DNA of 64,000 nucleotides from Catellatospora paridis (GCF_009720365.1 NZ_ML769322.1:123629-187628); one strand, 5' to 3'; positions 33,438 to 41,733 are shown, counted from the first letter of the stretch. A program made the numbers and translations. Notes: a model not told the origin generated them from the letters alone.

Positions 33438-34649
33438 TCAGGGGTGGGCGGGCTCGTGGTTTTCGGGGTGGGCCGGGGCGATGATCACTGGCTCGGCCAA
33501 GGGGTGGGCGGAGCGGGGCAGGATCACGCGCACGACCAGGCCGCCGCCGGGGCGGGGCACGGCGACGGCGTCGCCGCGATGGGCCTGGGCGACCGCGCGC
33601 ACGATGGACAGCCCGAGGCCGCTGCCGCGCGACGAGCCGACCCGGTCGGTGAGCCGCCGGAACGGCTCGAACAGCGTCGGCACCTCGTACGACGAGATCA
33701 CCGCCCCCGTGTTGCTCACCACGATCTCGGCGTGGCGGGGCCGGGCGACGGTCTGCACGCGCACCCAGCCGCCCTCGACGTTGTACCGGGTCGCATTGTC
33801 GATCAGGTTGCGGATCATCTGCTCCAGCAGGATCGGGTCACCCGTCACCGGCGCGGGCGTCAGCTCGCGGCCGATCTGCACGCCCAGCCGCCGGGCCAGG
33901 CCCTCGGTGGTGTCGGCGGCGATGTTCGCCAGCTCCGCGACGTCGACCAGGCGGCGCTCGGTCACCGCGTCCTCGGCGCGGGCGAGCGTGAGCAGGGCGT
34001 CGATGAGCCGCTCGTGGCGCTGGTTGACCGCGAGCAGGTTCTGCCCGAGCTGGTGCACCTGCGGCGGGCTGTCGGCGCGGCTCATCGCGACCTCGACCAG
34101 GGTGCGGTTCAGCGCGATCGGGGTCTTCAGCTCGTGGGCCGCGTTGGCGATGAACCGGCCCTGGCCGGCGAAGGCCTCGTCGAGGCGGTCGAGCATGCTG
34201 TCGAACGAGTCCGCGAGGCTCTTCACCTCGCCGGGCGGGGCGTCCAGGTCGATGCGCTTGTGCAGGGTGCGTCCGGCGATCCGGTGCGCGGTCGCGGTGA
34301 TCATGCTGAGCGGGCGCAGCAGCCGCCCGGCCACGAACCAGCCCGCCGCGGTGGCCACCACCCACATCGCCAGCAGCGTCAGGCCGCCCTTGAACAGCAG
34401 GTTGGCCTGCATCGAGTCCATGATCGTCTGTTTGGACGCCTCCAGCGAGGTCAAGGCCTGCTCGGTGCTCTGGTAATCGCCGGGTTTGAAACGCGAGTAC
34501 TGGTCGGCGAACACGATCCTCATGCTGTACTCCATGGCGTTGTTGACCATGATCAGCATGCCGGCCAGCACCGACCCGCCCGCCAGGGCGAACACGAGGC
34601 TGAACACCACGGTCAGGCGTACCCGCAGGTTGCCGCGCCACTCGCCCAT
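33438..34649 (-). CDS. sensor histidine kinase
   Basis: 403 residues. Transmembrane helix 1 at about 10-33, a sensor loop of roughly 50 residues (EYSMRIVFADQYSRF), helix 2 at about 85-105, HAMP (RLLRPLSMITATAHRIAG), the H-box FIANAAHELKTPIA with the phosphorylated His near residue 172, the N-box RNLIDNATRYN and G-box GSGLGLSIV. It is coupled to the upstream response regulator by a TGATG overlap. The signal is unknown. Its divergent neighbours alr and ddl suggest a cell-envelope theme, but this is inference. Confidence 0.92.
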   Translation of the reverse strand: MGEWRGNLRVRLTVVFSLVFALAGGSVLAGMLIMVNNAMEYSMRIVFADQYSRFKPGDYQSTEQALTSLEASKQTIMDSMQANLLFKGGLTLLAMWVVATAAGWFVAGRLLRPLSMITATAHRIAGRTLHKRIDLDAPPGEVKSLADSFDSMLDRLDEAFAGQGRFIANAAHELKTPIALNRTLVEVAMSRADSPPQVHQLGQNLLAVNQRHERLIDALLTLARAEDAVTERRLVDVAELANIAADTTEGLARRLGVQIGRELTPAPVTGDPILLEQMIRNLIDNATRYNVEGGWVRVQTVARPRHAEIVVSNTGAVISSYEVPTLFEPFRRLTDRVGSSRGSGLGLSIVRAVAQAHRGDAVAVPRPGGGLVVRVILPRSAHPLAEPVIIAPAHPENHEPAHP

Positions 34650-35305
34650 CAGCGGATCCGGTAGCCGACGGCGGTGACCGTCTCGATCGGCTGCGGGTCG
34701 CCCAGCTTGCGGCGCAGGCCGCTGATGGTGACCCGGACGATGGTGGTGAACGGGTCCATGTGCTCGTCCCAGACCTTCTCCAGCAGCGTCTCCGCCGACA
34801 CCACCGCGCCCTCGGCCCGCAGCAGCTCCTCCAGCACCGCGAACTCGCGGCGGGACAGGCTGACATATCGCCCGTCGCGGTACGTCTCGCGGTGGTGCGG
34901 GTCGAGCCGGATCCCGGCCCGCTCCAGCACCGGCGGCGTGGCCGGGCGGGCCCGGCGGCCCAGCGCCCGCACCCGGGCCACCAGCTCGGCGAACGCGAAC
35001 GGCTTGGGCAGGTAGTCGTCGGCGCCGAGGCTGAGCCCGGCGACCCGCTCGGCCACCGTCACCGACACCGTGAGCATCAACACCCGCACGTCCAGGCCCT
35101 GCGCCACGACCTGCCGGCACACCTCGTCCCCGTGCACCCGCGGCAGGTCCCGATCCAAGACCATGACGTCGTACGCGTTGACGGCGAGCTTCTCCAGCGC
35201 CGCAGCCCCGTCGTAGGCGACGTCGACGGCGATCGCCTCCTGCCGCAGCCCCTCGGCGATGGCCTCGGCCATCAGCTCCTCGTCCTCCACGACCAGGACC
35301 CGCAC
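34649..35305 (-). CDS. OmpR-family response regulator
   Basis: 218 residues. Receiver domain with VVEDEEL, phospho-acceptor in VLDRDLP (near residue 50), LTVS and the conserved Lys in PKPFAFAEL; C-terminal winged helix ending IETVTAVGYRIR. I chose the GTG at 35305 (AGGAGG eight bases before) over the longer frame. It is translationally coupled to the kinase. Direct GTTAG repeats with 11-base spacing lie just upstream, as expected for self-regulation, and also in front of the divergent alr gene. Confidence 0.92.
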   Translation of the reverse strand: MRVLVVEDEELMAEAIAEGLRQEAIAVDVAYDGAAALEKLAVNAYDVMVLDRDLPRVHGDEVCRQVVAQGLDVRVLMLTVSVTVAERVAGLSLGADDYLPKPFAFAELVARVRALGRRARPATPPVLERAGIRLDPHHRETYRDGRYVSLSRREFAVLEELLRAEGAVVSAETLLEKVWDEHMDPFTTIVRVTISGLRRKLGDPQPIETVTAVGYRIR

Positions 35306-35350
35306 CCCGCCACCTCCTCGACCGACCGATCGCAAGTATGCACGGGCGTT

Positions 35351-35366
35351 GTTAGCGCAGCGTTAG
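35351..35366. promoter_or_regulatory. direct repeat GTTAG, probable response-regulator site
   Basis: Two GTTAG half-sites (35351-35355 and 35362-35366), 11 bases apart, i.e. one helical turn, the spacing used by OmpR-type regulators. Located between the divergent response regulator and alr genes. Confidence 0.6.
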
Positions 35367-35390
35367 TGAAATCCCTCTCGGCACCCTCAC

Positions 35391-36596
35391 ATGCCCTGTT
35401 GTTGGCTACCGAACGTGACTGGAGAGCTGGCGGAGGCGGTAGTCGACCTCGCGGCGATCGCGGGCAACGTCGAGCGGATCGCCGGGGCCACGACCGCCGC
35501 GGTGATGGCCGTGGTGAAGGCGGACGGGTTCGGCCACGGCGCGGTGCCGGTGGCCCGGGCCGCGCTGGCCGGCGGCGCGACCTGGCTCGGGGTCACCAGC
35601 GCCGCCGAGGCGCTGCAGTTGCGCTCCGCCGGGCTCACCGCGCCGGTGCTGAGCTGGCTGCACGGCCCCGGCACCGACTTCGCCGCACTGGCCGCCGCCG
35701 AGGTGGACGTCTCCGTGGCCGCCCCGGAGCTGCTCGACGCGGTCGCCGCCGCGGCCCGCGGCGCCGGGCGCACGGCCCAGGTCCACCTCAAGATCGACAC
35801 TGGCATGTCGCGGCACGGCGCCACCGCCGAGGACTGGCCGGAGCTGGTCGCCTGGGCCCGCAAGTACGAGCGCGAGGGCGTGCTCGCCGTGCGGGGCGTG
35901 TGGTCGCACCTGGCCACCGCCGACTCCTCGCCCTACGGCGTGACCGCGCAGACGGCCGCGTTCACCGAAGCGGTGGCGTACGCCCGAGACGCCGGGCTGG
36001 ACCCGGAGCTGCTGCACCTGGCGAACTCGGCCGCCGCCTTCACCGCCCCGCACACCCACTTCGACCTGGTCCGCGCCGGCATCGCGGTGTACGGCGTCGA
36101 GCCCGTGCCCGGTCGCGCCTTCGGGCTGCGTCCGGCGCTCACCCTGCGTACCCAGGTGATCATGGCCAAGCGGGTGCCCGCCGGAACCGGGGTCTCCTAC
36201 CAACACACCCACGTCACGACCCGCCCCACCACCCTCGCCCTGATCCCGCTCGGCTTCGCCGACGGCATCCCGCGCGGGGTCGACGGCCACGCACAGGTCC
36301 TGCTCGGGGGGCGGCGACTGTCGATCATCGGCCGCGTCGCCATGGACCAGTGCGTCGTCGACGCCGGCGAGCTGGACGTACGCATCGGCGACCCCGTCAC
36401 CGTCCTCGGCCCCGGCGACTCCGGCGAACCCACCGCCGCCGACTGGGCGGCCTGGGCTGGCACCAACCCCCACGAGATCCTCACCGGCATCGGCACCCGC
36501 GTGCCCCGCCGCCACGATGGGAAGGGCGCCTTCACAGCGGACGTCCGTGTAGAAGGCGCCCTTCCTTTCCTGCACCATGGAAGGAAGCGTCGATGA
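35391..36596 (+). CDS. alr: alanine racemase with a repeat-encoded C-terminal tail
   Basis: PLP enzyme that converts L-Ala to D-Ala for peptidoglycan. 401 residues. The PLP Lys is in VVKADGFGHG near residue 44; the common YGHG is here FGHG. IDTGMSRHG, the catalytic Tyr in GVSYQHTH, PLGFADGIPR and RVAMDQCVVD are normal. Alr homologues usually end near the GTRVPRR strand; here about 25 residues more are read through a palindromic element (36520-36565). The stop overlaps the ddl start (ATGA). The ATG at 35391 lacks a ribosome site; a GTG at 35415 is an alternative. Confidence 0.93.
   Translation: MPCCWLPNVTGELAEAVVDLAAIAGNVERIAGATTAAVMAVVKADGFGHGAVPVARAALAGGATWLGVTSAAEALQLRSAGLTAPVLSWLHGPGTDFAALAAAEVDVSVAAPELLDAVAAAARGAGRTAQVHLKIDTGMSRHGATAEDWPELVAWARKYEREGVLAVRGVWSHLATADSSPYGVTAQTAAFTEAVAYARDAGLDPELLHLANSAAAFTAPHTHFDLVRAGIAVYGVEPVPGRAFGLRPALTLRTQVIMAKRVPAGTGVSYQHTHVTTRPTTLALIPLGFADGIPRGVDGHAQVLLGGRRLSIIGRVAMDQCVVDAGELDVRIGDPVTVLGPGDSGEPTAADWAAWAGTNPHEILTGIGTRVPRRHDGKGAFTADVRVEGALPFLHHGRKRR
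36520..36565. repeat. GGAAGGGC-type palindromic element inside the alr reading frame
   Basis: Perfect 14-base arms (36520-36533 with 36552-36565), with the palindrome CGGACGTCCG (36538-36547) at the tip. It resembles the element after cydB at 29375-29420 in its GGAAGGGCxCCT arms, but here it is translated as part of alr. Confidence 0.85.
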
Positions 36597-37594
36597 AGCT
36601 GGCCGTCATTTATGGGGGGCGCAGCGGGGAGCACGACGTCTCGTGCAAGAGCGCCCGCAGCATCCTGGCCCACCTGGACCGCGCCCGGTACGACATCACC
36701 GAGGTCGTCATCGGCCGCGACGGCGCCTGGCACGTCGACGGCATCCCGGTGAGCATGGGCGACGCGCTGCGCACGCTGGGCCGCGCCGACGTGGTCTTCC
36801 CCGCGCTGCACGGCCCCTACGGCGAGGACGGCACGGTGCAGTCGCTGCTGGAGCTGGCCGGTGTGCCGTACGTCGGCAGCGGCGTGCTGGCCAGCGCCAC
36901 CGGCATGGACAAGGAGTTCACCAAGAAGATCCTGGCCGCCGACGGGCTGCGGGTGGCCGACGGCGTCGTGCTGCGCCCCGGCCAGGACGACGTCAGCCCG
37001 GCCGACCGCGAACGCCTCGGCCTGCCCGTCTTCGTCAAGCCCGCACGCGCCGGGTCCAGCATCGGCGTCACCCGTGTCGACGACTGGGCACAGCTGCCCG
37101 CGGCGCTGGCCGCCGCCCGTGAGTGCGACGGCAAGGTCCTCGTCGAGGCCGGGGTCGTCGGGCGCGAGGTCGACGTGGCGGTGCTGGAGCACCCGGACGG
37201 CTCGCTGCAGGCCGGGCCGCCGCTGGAGATCCGGGTCGCGGACGGGCACGGCTTCTTCGACTACGACGCCAAGTACACCGCCGGTGAAGTGATCTTCGAC
37301 ATCCCGGCGCGGCTCGACCCGTGGGTCACCGCGCTGCTGCAGTGCCGGGCCCTGCAGGCGTTCGCCGCCCTCGAATGCCGCGGCCTGCTGCGCGTCGACT
37401 TCTTCCTGCCGGCCGACGGCGGCGAGCCGGTCCTGAACGAGGTCAACACGTTCCCGGGGTTCACCGCCGCATCGCAGTACCCGCGTATCTGGCAGGCCGC
37501 CGGCATGTCATACCGGGAGCTGCTCGACACGCTCGTGAACACCGCGGCCGCCACGGCGGCCCGCTCCCTGACCGCCCTGGCCGGGCGGCGCTGA
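36593..37594 (+). CDS. ddl: D-alanine--D-alanine ligase
   Basis: 333 residues. ATP-grasp enzyme joining two D-Ala for the peptidoglycan stem. GGRSGEHDVSCKSA (with the substrate Glu near residue 13), HGPYGEDGTVQ, FVKPARAGSSIGV, and the omega-loop KYTAGE, whose Lys-Tyr favours D-Ala over D-Lac, are visible. The catalytic C-terminal RVDFF and LNEVNTFPGFT bind Mg. It overlaps alr by four bases, with AAGGAAG upstream, so both come from one mRNA. It is followed by two strong hairpins. Confidence 0.95.
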   Translation: MKLAVIYGGRSGEHDVSCKSARSILAHLDRARYDITEVVIGRDGAWHVDGIPVSMGDALRTLGRADVVFPALHGPYGEDGTVQSLLELAGVPYVGSGVLASATGMDKEFTKKILAADGLRVADGVVLRPGQDDVSPADRERLGLPVFVKPARAGSSIGVTRVDDWAQLPAALAAARECDGKVLVEAGVVGREVDVAVLEHPDGSLQAGPPLEIRVADGHGFFDYDAKYTAGEVIFDIPARLDPWVTALLQCRALQAFAALECRGLLRVDFFLPADGGEPVLNEVNTFPGFTAASQYPRIWQAAGMSYRELLDTLVNTAAATAARSLTALAGRR

Positions 37595-37598
37595 GACG

Positions 37599-37639
37599 CC
37601 GTGGAGCCGGGCCACTCGGGGGAGGGGCCGGCTCCACGG
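37599..37639. terminator. terminator of the alr-ddl operon
   Basis: Perfect 12-base stem CCGTGGAGCCGG / CCGGCTCCACGG (37599-37610 with 37628-37639), five bases after the ddl stop codon. Confidence 0.87.
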
Positions 37640-37646
37640 ACACCTC

Positions 37647-37715
37647 GCGCCGACCCGGGGACGCCGGCCGCCCGAACCTGGCGGCTTAGACGGCTCGGCG
37701 TCCCCGGGTCGGCGC
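37647..37715. repeat. 69-base palindrome with 20 perfect pairs
   Basis: Arms 37647-37666 and 37696-37715 pair without mismatch. The 29-base loop holds a further GCCGCC / GGCGGC hairpin (37667-37672 with 37680-37685). It follows the ddl terminator, so a second terminator seems unnecessary; it may be a mobile palindromic element. Confidence 0.87.
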
Positions 37716-37799
37716 ACCAGCCGTTGGCGGCCGGTGACCGGCGGCACCCGCGCCGCACCCGTGCGGGGTATGCGCCCTCGCGCCCGATATCCTGGTCAA

Positions 37800-38450
37800 A
37801 TGATCAAGGCCGTGGTGTTCGACGTGGGCGAGACGCTGATCGACGAGACCCGCATCTGGAGCCGCTGGGCCGACCGCCTCGGCGTGCCCCGCTTCGCGAT
37901 GCTCGGGCTGCTCGGCGGCATGGCCGCGATGGACCGCCCGCACGGCGACGCGTTCGCGCTGCTGCGCCCCGGCCTCGACGTCGACGCCGAGATGGCCGCC
38001 TGGGCCACCGACGAGCCCGACGGGCTGCGCGAGAACTTCGACGAGGTCGACCTCTACCCCGACGTGCGCCCGGCCTTCGCCGAGCTGCGCCGCCGCGGCC
38101 TCACCGTGATCATCGCGGGCAACCAGCCGCCGCAGGCCAAGTCCGCCCTGGAGCGCATGGACCTGCCCGTGGACGCGATCTACACCTCGGCCGAGTGGGG
38201 CATCGAGAAGCCCCACCCGAGCTTCTTCACCAAGGTCGCCGAAGTCGCCGACCTCGCCCCGGCGGCGATCTGCTACGTCGGCGACCGGGTCGACAACGAC
38301 GTGCTGCCGTCCACCCGCGCCGGCATGAAACCCGTGCTGGTCCGCCGCGGCCCGTGGGGCTACCTCGGCTCCGAGAAGCCCGAGGCGGCCCGCCACGCCA
38401 CCATCGTCGACAGCCTCGACGCCCTTCCCGACCTGCTGCGTCCCGCCTGA
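37800..38450 (+). CDS. HAD family hydrolase
   Basis: 216 residues. The Rossmann-like HAD core starts at once with VVFDVGETLID: nucleophile Asp in FDVGET, motif II Asn (IIAGNQ), motif III Lys (GIEKPHPSFF) and motif IV YVGDRVDNDV. The cap domain at about 16-85 has the phosphoglycolate-phosphatase-like form. Probably a small phosphatase of unknown substrate. The ATG at 37800 has no ribosome site; a -10-like TATCCT 13 bases upstream hints at a leaderless message. Monocistronic. Confidence 0.9.
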   Translation: MIKAVVFDVGETLIDETRIWSRWADRLGVPRFAMLGLLGGMAAMDRPHGDAFALLRPGLDVDAEMAAWATDEPDGLRENFDEVDLYPDVRPAFAELRRRGLTVIIAGNQPPQAKSALERMDLPVDAIYTSAEWGIEKPHPSFFTKVAEVADLAPAAICYVGDRVDNDVLPSTRAGMKPVLVRRGPWGYLGSEKPEAARHATIVDSLDALPDLLRPA

Positions 38451-38527
38451 TCGAGTGCTGATTCGCCAACCGCCTGCGGCCCGCCGCCCGCGCTCCTAGC
38501 GTGGAAGTGATCCGTCGAGGAGGAGCG

Positions 38528-38785
38528 ATGCCCAAGAACAACCAGTCCCGCCGGCACCCGCACCAGGACAAGCCGCGTGTCGAGCAGGACCAGCCCGGAA
38601 CGCCGCACGCCGAGCACGACCACGCGCCCGGCGAGCACGCCGCCTGGGCTTCCGAGCACGCACAGGAGCAGTCCCGCCAGCGCGCCATGGCGGCGCGAGA
38701 GAAGGCCACCCGGACCCAGCTGTCGGTGGGCCAGTCCGGCGTGATGCGCCTGAAGAAGGGCAACCAGCCCCGCGGCGGCCGCTGA
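38528..38785 (+). CDS. small hydrophilic protein
   Basis: 85 residues, very polar. The N-terminal half is full of His, Gln, Asp and Glu (HPHQDKPRVEQDQPG, then HAEHDHAPGEHAA), the middle is a Gln/Arg/Ala helix and the end is basic (RLKKGNQPRGGR). It is probably unstructured in part and could bind metal through its histidines, but this is a guess. No known family recognised. A GAGGAGG ribosome site precedes the ATG at 38528. It lies between the HAD and CNNM genes on the same strand. Confidence 0.7.
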   Translation: MPKNNQSRRHPHQDKPRVEQDQPGTPHAEHDHAPGEHAAWASEHAQEQSRQRAMAAREKATRTQLSVGQSGVMRLKKGNQPRGGR

Positions 38786-38920
38786 CCCGGTCCCGCAGAC
38801 CCGGCCCCAGGGCCGTGACCTGCTGCTACCGTTGACCGAATGGAAGGCTGTGATACCGGGCCGGGCCGATGCCCGGCCTGCGCGTACCGGCCGGCACTCC
38901 AGGCGGGCCTCAGGTGATCG

Positions 38921-40240
38921 ATGGTGGGCGACCACTGGATCCAACTCGTTCTGGTAGCCGTACTGATCGTGTTGAACGCGCTGTTCGCCGGCAGCGAGAT
39001 GGCGCTGGTCTCGCTGCGTGAGGGCCAGCTGCGCCGGATGGAGCAGCAGGGCGGCGGCGCCGCGGCCGCCGCGGCGCTCGCCCGGGACCCGAACCGGTTC
39101 CTGGCCACCATCCAGATCGGCATCACCCTGGCCGGGTTCCTGGCCTCGGCGACCGCCGCCATCGCACTGGCCGAGGTGCTCCAACCCGCGCTGGGCTTCC
39201 TCGGCCGCGCCGCGCGGCCGGTCGCCGTCATCGTGGTGACCCTGCTGCTGACGTTCCTCACCCTGGTCTTCGGCGAACTGGCGCCCAAACGCGTCGCGAT
39301 GCAGCACGCCGAGCGGTGGGCCCGCGTCGCGGGCCGCCCGCTGACCGTGCTCGCGAGCATCTCGCGGCCGTTCGTCTGGGTGCTGAGCAAAGCCACCGAC
39401 CTGGGCGTACGCCTCATGGGCGGCGACCCGCACCGGCACCGCGGCGACGAGATCACCCCCGCCGAGGTGCGCGACATGGTCAGCGTGCACCGCGGCTTCA
39501 CCGCCGAGCAGCGCCTGATCATCGCCGGCGCCGTGGAGATCACCGAACGGGTCCTGCGTGAGGTGCTGATCCCCCGCCGCAACGTGTTCACCCTCGACGC
39601 CGACCTGCCGGTGGAGGTGGCCCGCAAGGAACTCGCGGGCTCCGGATTCTCGCGCGCGCCCGTGGTGCGCCGCCGCAACCTGGACGACACCCTCGGCGTC
39701 GTGCACCTGCGCGACCTGCTGGCCGACGACGCGGCCGGCCTGGCCGACCTCGCCCGCCCGGCCCTGCTGCTGCCCGACTCCCTGCACGCCGCGGACGCGC
39801 TGCGCCGGTTCAAGGTCGAGCACCAGCAGTTCGCGCTGGTCGTCGACGAGCACGGCGCGGTCGACGGCATCGTGACGCTGGAGGACCTGCTGGAGGAGGT
39901 CGTCGGCGAGATCTACGACGAGACCGACCGCGACGTGAAGGCGGTGCAGCAGGGCGACGACGGCGACATGCTGCTGCCCGGCACGTTCCCGATCCACGAC
40001 CTGTCCGACATCGGGGTGAACCTGGACGAGCGGCCCGGCGGCGACTACATCACCATCGCGGGGCTGGTCATAGCGATGCTCGGGCACGTGCCGACCCGGC
40101 CGGGTGAGATCGTGCACCTGGACGGCTGGACCGCACAGGTGACGTCGGTGGACCGGCACGCGATCACCGAGATCCGGCTGCGCCCCTGCGGCGGCCCGGC
40201 CGGCGACGCTCTGTGCCCGCCGAAGCCGCGTACCGGGTGA
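38921..40240 (+). CDS. CNNM/CorC-type transporter with CBS pair
   Basis: 439 residues. N-terminal CNNM domain with three to four membrane helices (about 5-28, 60-83, 100-122); NALFAGSEMALVSL is the family signature. Then two CBS motifs (about 205-330, containing FSRAPVVRR and FALVVDEHGAVDGIVTLEDLLEEVVGEIYDE) and a C-terminal CorC_HlyC domain (GDYITIAGLVIAMLG). Such proteins are linked to magnesium or cobalt efflux; older names are hemolysin-like. ATG with AGGTGA upstream. A hairpin (38859-38878) lies in the leader; I see no known riboswitch. Confidence 0.9.
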   Translation: MVGDHWIQLVLVAVLIVLNALFAGSEMALVSLREGQLRRMEQQGGGAAAAAALARDPNRFLATIQIGITLAGFLASATAAIALAEVLQPALGFLGRAARPVAVIVVTLLLTFLTLVFGELAPKRVAMQHAERWARVAGRPLTVLASISRPFVWVLSKATDLGVRLMGGDPHRHRGDEITPAEVRDMVSVHRGFTAEQRLIIAGAVEITERVLREVLIPRRNVFTLDADLPVEVARKELAGSGFSRAPVVRRRNLDDTLGVVHLRDLLADDAAGLADLARPALLLPDSLHAADALRRFKVEHQQFALVVDEHGAVDGIVTLEDLLEEVVGEIYDETDRDVKAVQQGDDGDMLLPGTFPIHDLSDIGVNLDERPGGDYITIAGLVIAMLGHVPTRPGEIVHLDGWTAQVTSVDRHAITEIRLRPCGGPAGDALCPPKPRTG

Positions 40241-40253
40241 CACCGGTCCGGGT

Positions 40254-40832
40254 TCAGGCCGGGGCGAGCAGGGTGTCGAACACAGTGGTGAGGAAGGCCT
40301 CGAACGCGGCGGGTGAACGGTCGGTGCGCGCCCGGATAAGGGTGCCCTCCCACGCGTTGAGGAGAAAGCCGGCGGTCATGGCGGGATCGAGGCCGGCGCG
40401 GATCGTCCCGGTCCGCTGGGCCTCGCTCAGGGTCGCCTCGATGAGGGCCGCCCATGTCTCGAAACTGCCGCGTACGGCGTCGCGGACAGTGTCCATGTGG
40501 TCGACTATCTCGGCGCCGAAGTTGCCGTAGAGGCAGCCGCGCCGGTAGCCGTGCCGGACGACGTCATCGCGCAGGAACTCGAAGTGCGCCCGGAGCCGGT
40601 CGAGCGGCGGCGTGCCGGGGTCGGCCAGGTCTTCGAGCCGGCGGCCCGCGCCGTACCGCTCGAGCGCCACGACGGCAAGATCCTCTTTGCTGTCGAAGTG
40701 GTTGTAGAAAGACCCCTTCGGCACCCCGGCGGCATCGGTGATGTCCTTGACCGCCGCGGCGTGGTAGCCGCGACGATGGAACTGATCGAGCGCAGCCGTG
40801 ACGATCTCCTCGCGCATGCTCTTCCTGCCCAT
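40254..40832 (-). CDS. TetR family regulator
   Basis: 192 residues. Helix-turn-helix at about 8-50 (DITDAAGVPKGSFYNHFDSKEDL), a C-terminal effector domain with GCLYGNFGAEI, and the usual last helices. It resembles the YsiA/AcuR-like group that senses small reactive molecules. ATG at 40832 preceded by GGAGG. It is divergent from the gene at 40991, with two copies of one operator in the gap, so it probably represses itself and that gene. Convergent with the CNNM gene, 13 bases apart. Confidence 0.9.
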   Translation of the reverse strand: MGRKSMREEIVTAALDQFHRRGYHAAAVKDITDAAGVPKGSFYNHFDSKEDLAVVALERYGAGRRLEDLADPGTPPLDRLRAHFEFLRDDVVRHGYRRGCLYGNFGAEIVDHMDTVRDAVRGSFETWAALIEATLSEAQRTGTIRAGLDPAMTAGFLLNAWEGTLIRARTDRSPAAFEAFLTTVFDTLLAPA

Positions 40833-40852
40833 GAGCAGCACCTCCGTGCTCA

Positions 40853-40935
40853 ATATGACCGGTCGTCTCGCCAGCGTCAAGGCTTGCCCACCGTGATCCA
40901 GCCCTCGTTGCCCCCGCTAAGACGACCGGTCATAT
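40853..40935. promoter_or_regulatory. two inverted copies of a TetR operator
   Basis: ATATGACCGGTCGTCT at 40853-40868 and its exact reverse complement at 40920-40935. Each contains the palindromic core GACCGGTC. They lie in the tetR/40991 divergent gap. Confidence 0.8.
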
Positions 40936-40990
40936 TTGCGCTGTCGACCCTGACAGCCGGGCCGGCTCACCTGACAACGGAGGCAGCACC

Positions 40991-41710
40991 GTGCACGACC
41001 TGACGGAATTCGCCATCAACGCCCACGGCGGCCTGGACCGCTACCGGCAGTTCCGCTCGGCCACGGCCCACTTCCGCTCGGGCGGAGCACTGTGGGCGAT
41101 CAAGGGCCAGGAGGGGATCTTCAACGAGGCCGACGTGCGGGTCGACCTGCACCGGCAGCACGCCGGCCACCGCCCCTTCACCGCGCCCGACCTGCACACC
41201 TCGTTCACGGCGCAGCGCGTGGCCGTGGAGAGCGACACCGGCGATGTGAAGGCCGAACGCCTCCACCCCCGCGCCGCCTTCGCCGGGCACACCCTGCACA
41301 CCCCCTGGGACGACCTGCACGTCGCCTACTTCGCCGGCTATGCCATGTGGACGTACCTGACGGCCCCGTTCTCGTTCGTCACGCCGGACTTCCAGACCGA
41401 GGAACTGACCCCGGTGACCGAGGACGGGCATACCTGGCACCGCCTCAAGGTCACCTTCCCCGAGCACATCGCCACCCACTGCCGCGAGCAGACGTTCTAC
41501 TACGACCAGGACGGGCTGCTCCGCCGACACGACTACACGGCCGAGGTCATCAACGCCGGGCCGGCCGCACACTACTGCTCCGACCACCGCGAGTTCGACG
41601 GGATCATGGTCCCCACCAGGCGGCGCGTGCACCCGCTGGGCAAGGACGGCGCAGTGGCGCGCGACATCGAACTCGTCACGATCGACATCGACGGCGTCAC
41701 GTTCGCCTGA
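40991..41710 (+). CDS. conserved protein of unknown function, target of the adjacent TetR
   Basis: 239 residues, no signal peptide. Alternating strands and aromatic/His motifs: INAHGGLDRYRQF at the start, FAGHTLHTPWDDLHVAYFAGYAMWTYLTAPF in the middle, then REQTFYYDQDGLLRRHDY and PTRRRVHPL. The pattern of many beta strands suggests a lipocalin- or LolA-like barrel, but I cannot name the family with confidence. GTG start behind GGAGG. A TetR gene is divergent and shares two operators, so this is probably a response gene to a small molecule. Confidence 0.8.
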   Translation: MHDLTEFAINAHGGLDRYRQFRSATAHFRSGGALWAIKGQEGIFNEADVRVDLHRQHAGHRPFTAPDLHTSFTAQRVAVESDTGDVKAERLHPRAAFAGHTLHTPWDDLHVAYFAGYAMWTYLTAPFSFVTPDFQTEELTPVTEDGHTWHRLKVTFPEHIATHCREQTFYYDQDGLLRRHDYTAEVINAGPAAHYCSDHREFDGIMVPTRRRVHPLGKDGAVARDIELVTIDIDGVTFA

Positions 41711-41715
41711 TCCCC

Positions 41716-41733
41716 GCGGCACCCGGGTGCCGC
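41716..41733. terminator. short palindrome between convergent genes
   Basis: Perfect 18-base palindrome GCGGCACCC / GGGTGCCGC, six bases after the stop codon at 41710 and before the convergent gene ending at 41765. Confidence 0.55.

Noticed and set aside
33438-37594. A vancomycin resistance cluster
   Set aside because: No vanH, vanX or D-Lac type ligase; the ligase has the Lys-Tyr omega loop of ordinary D-Ala-D-Ala ligases.
38786-38920. Possible metal riboswitch before the CNNM/CorC gene
   Set aside because: There is one simple GGCCGGGC-CGAT-GCCCGGCC hairpin, but no conserved core of the M-box or the Mn (yybP-ykoY) riboswitch.
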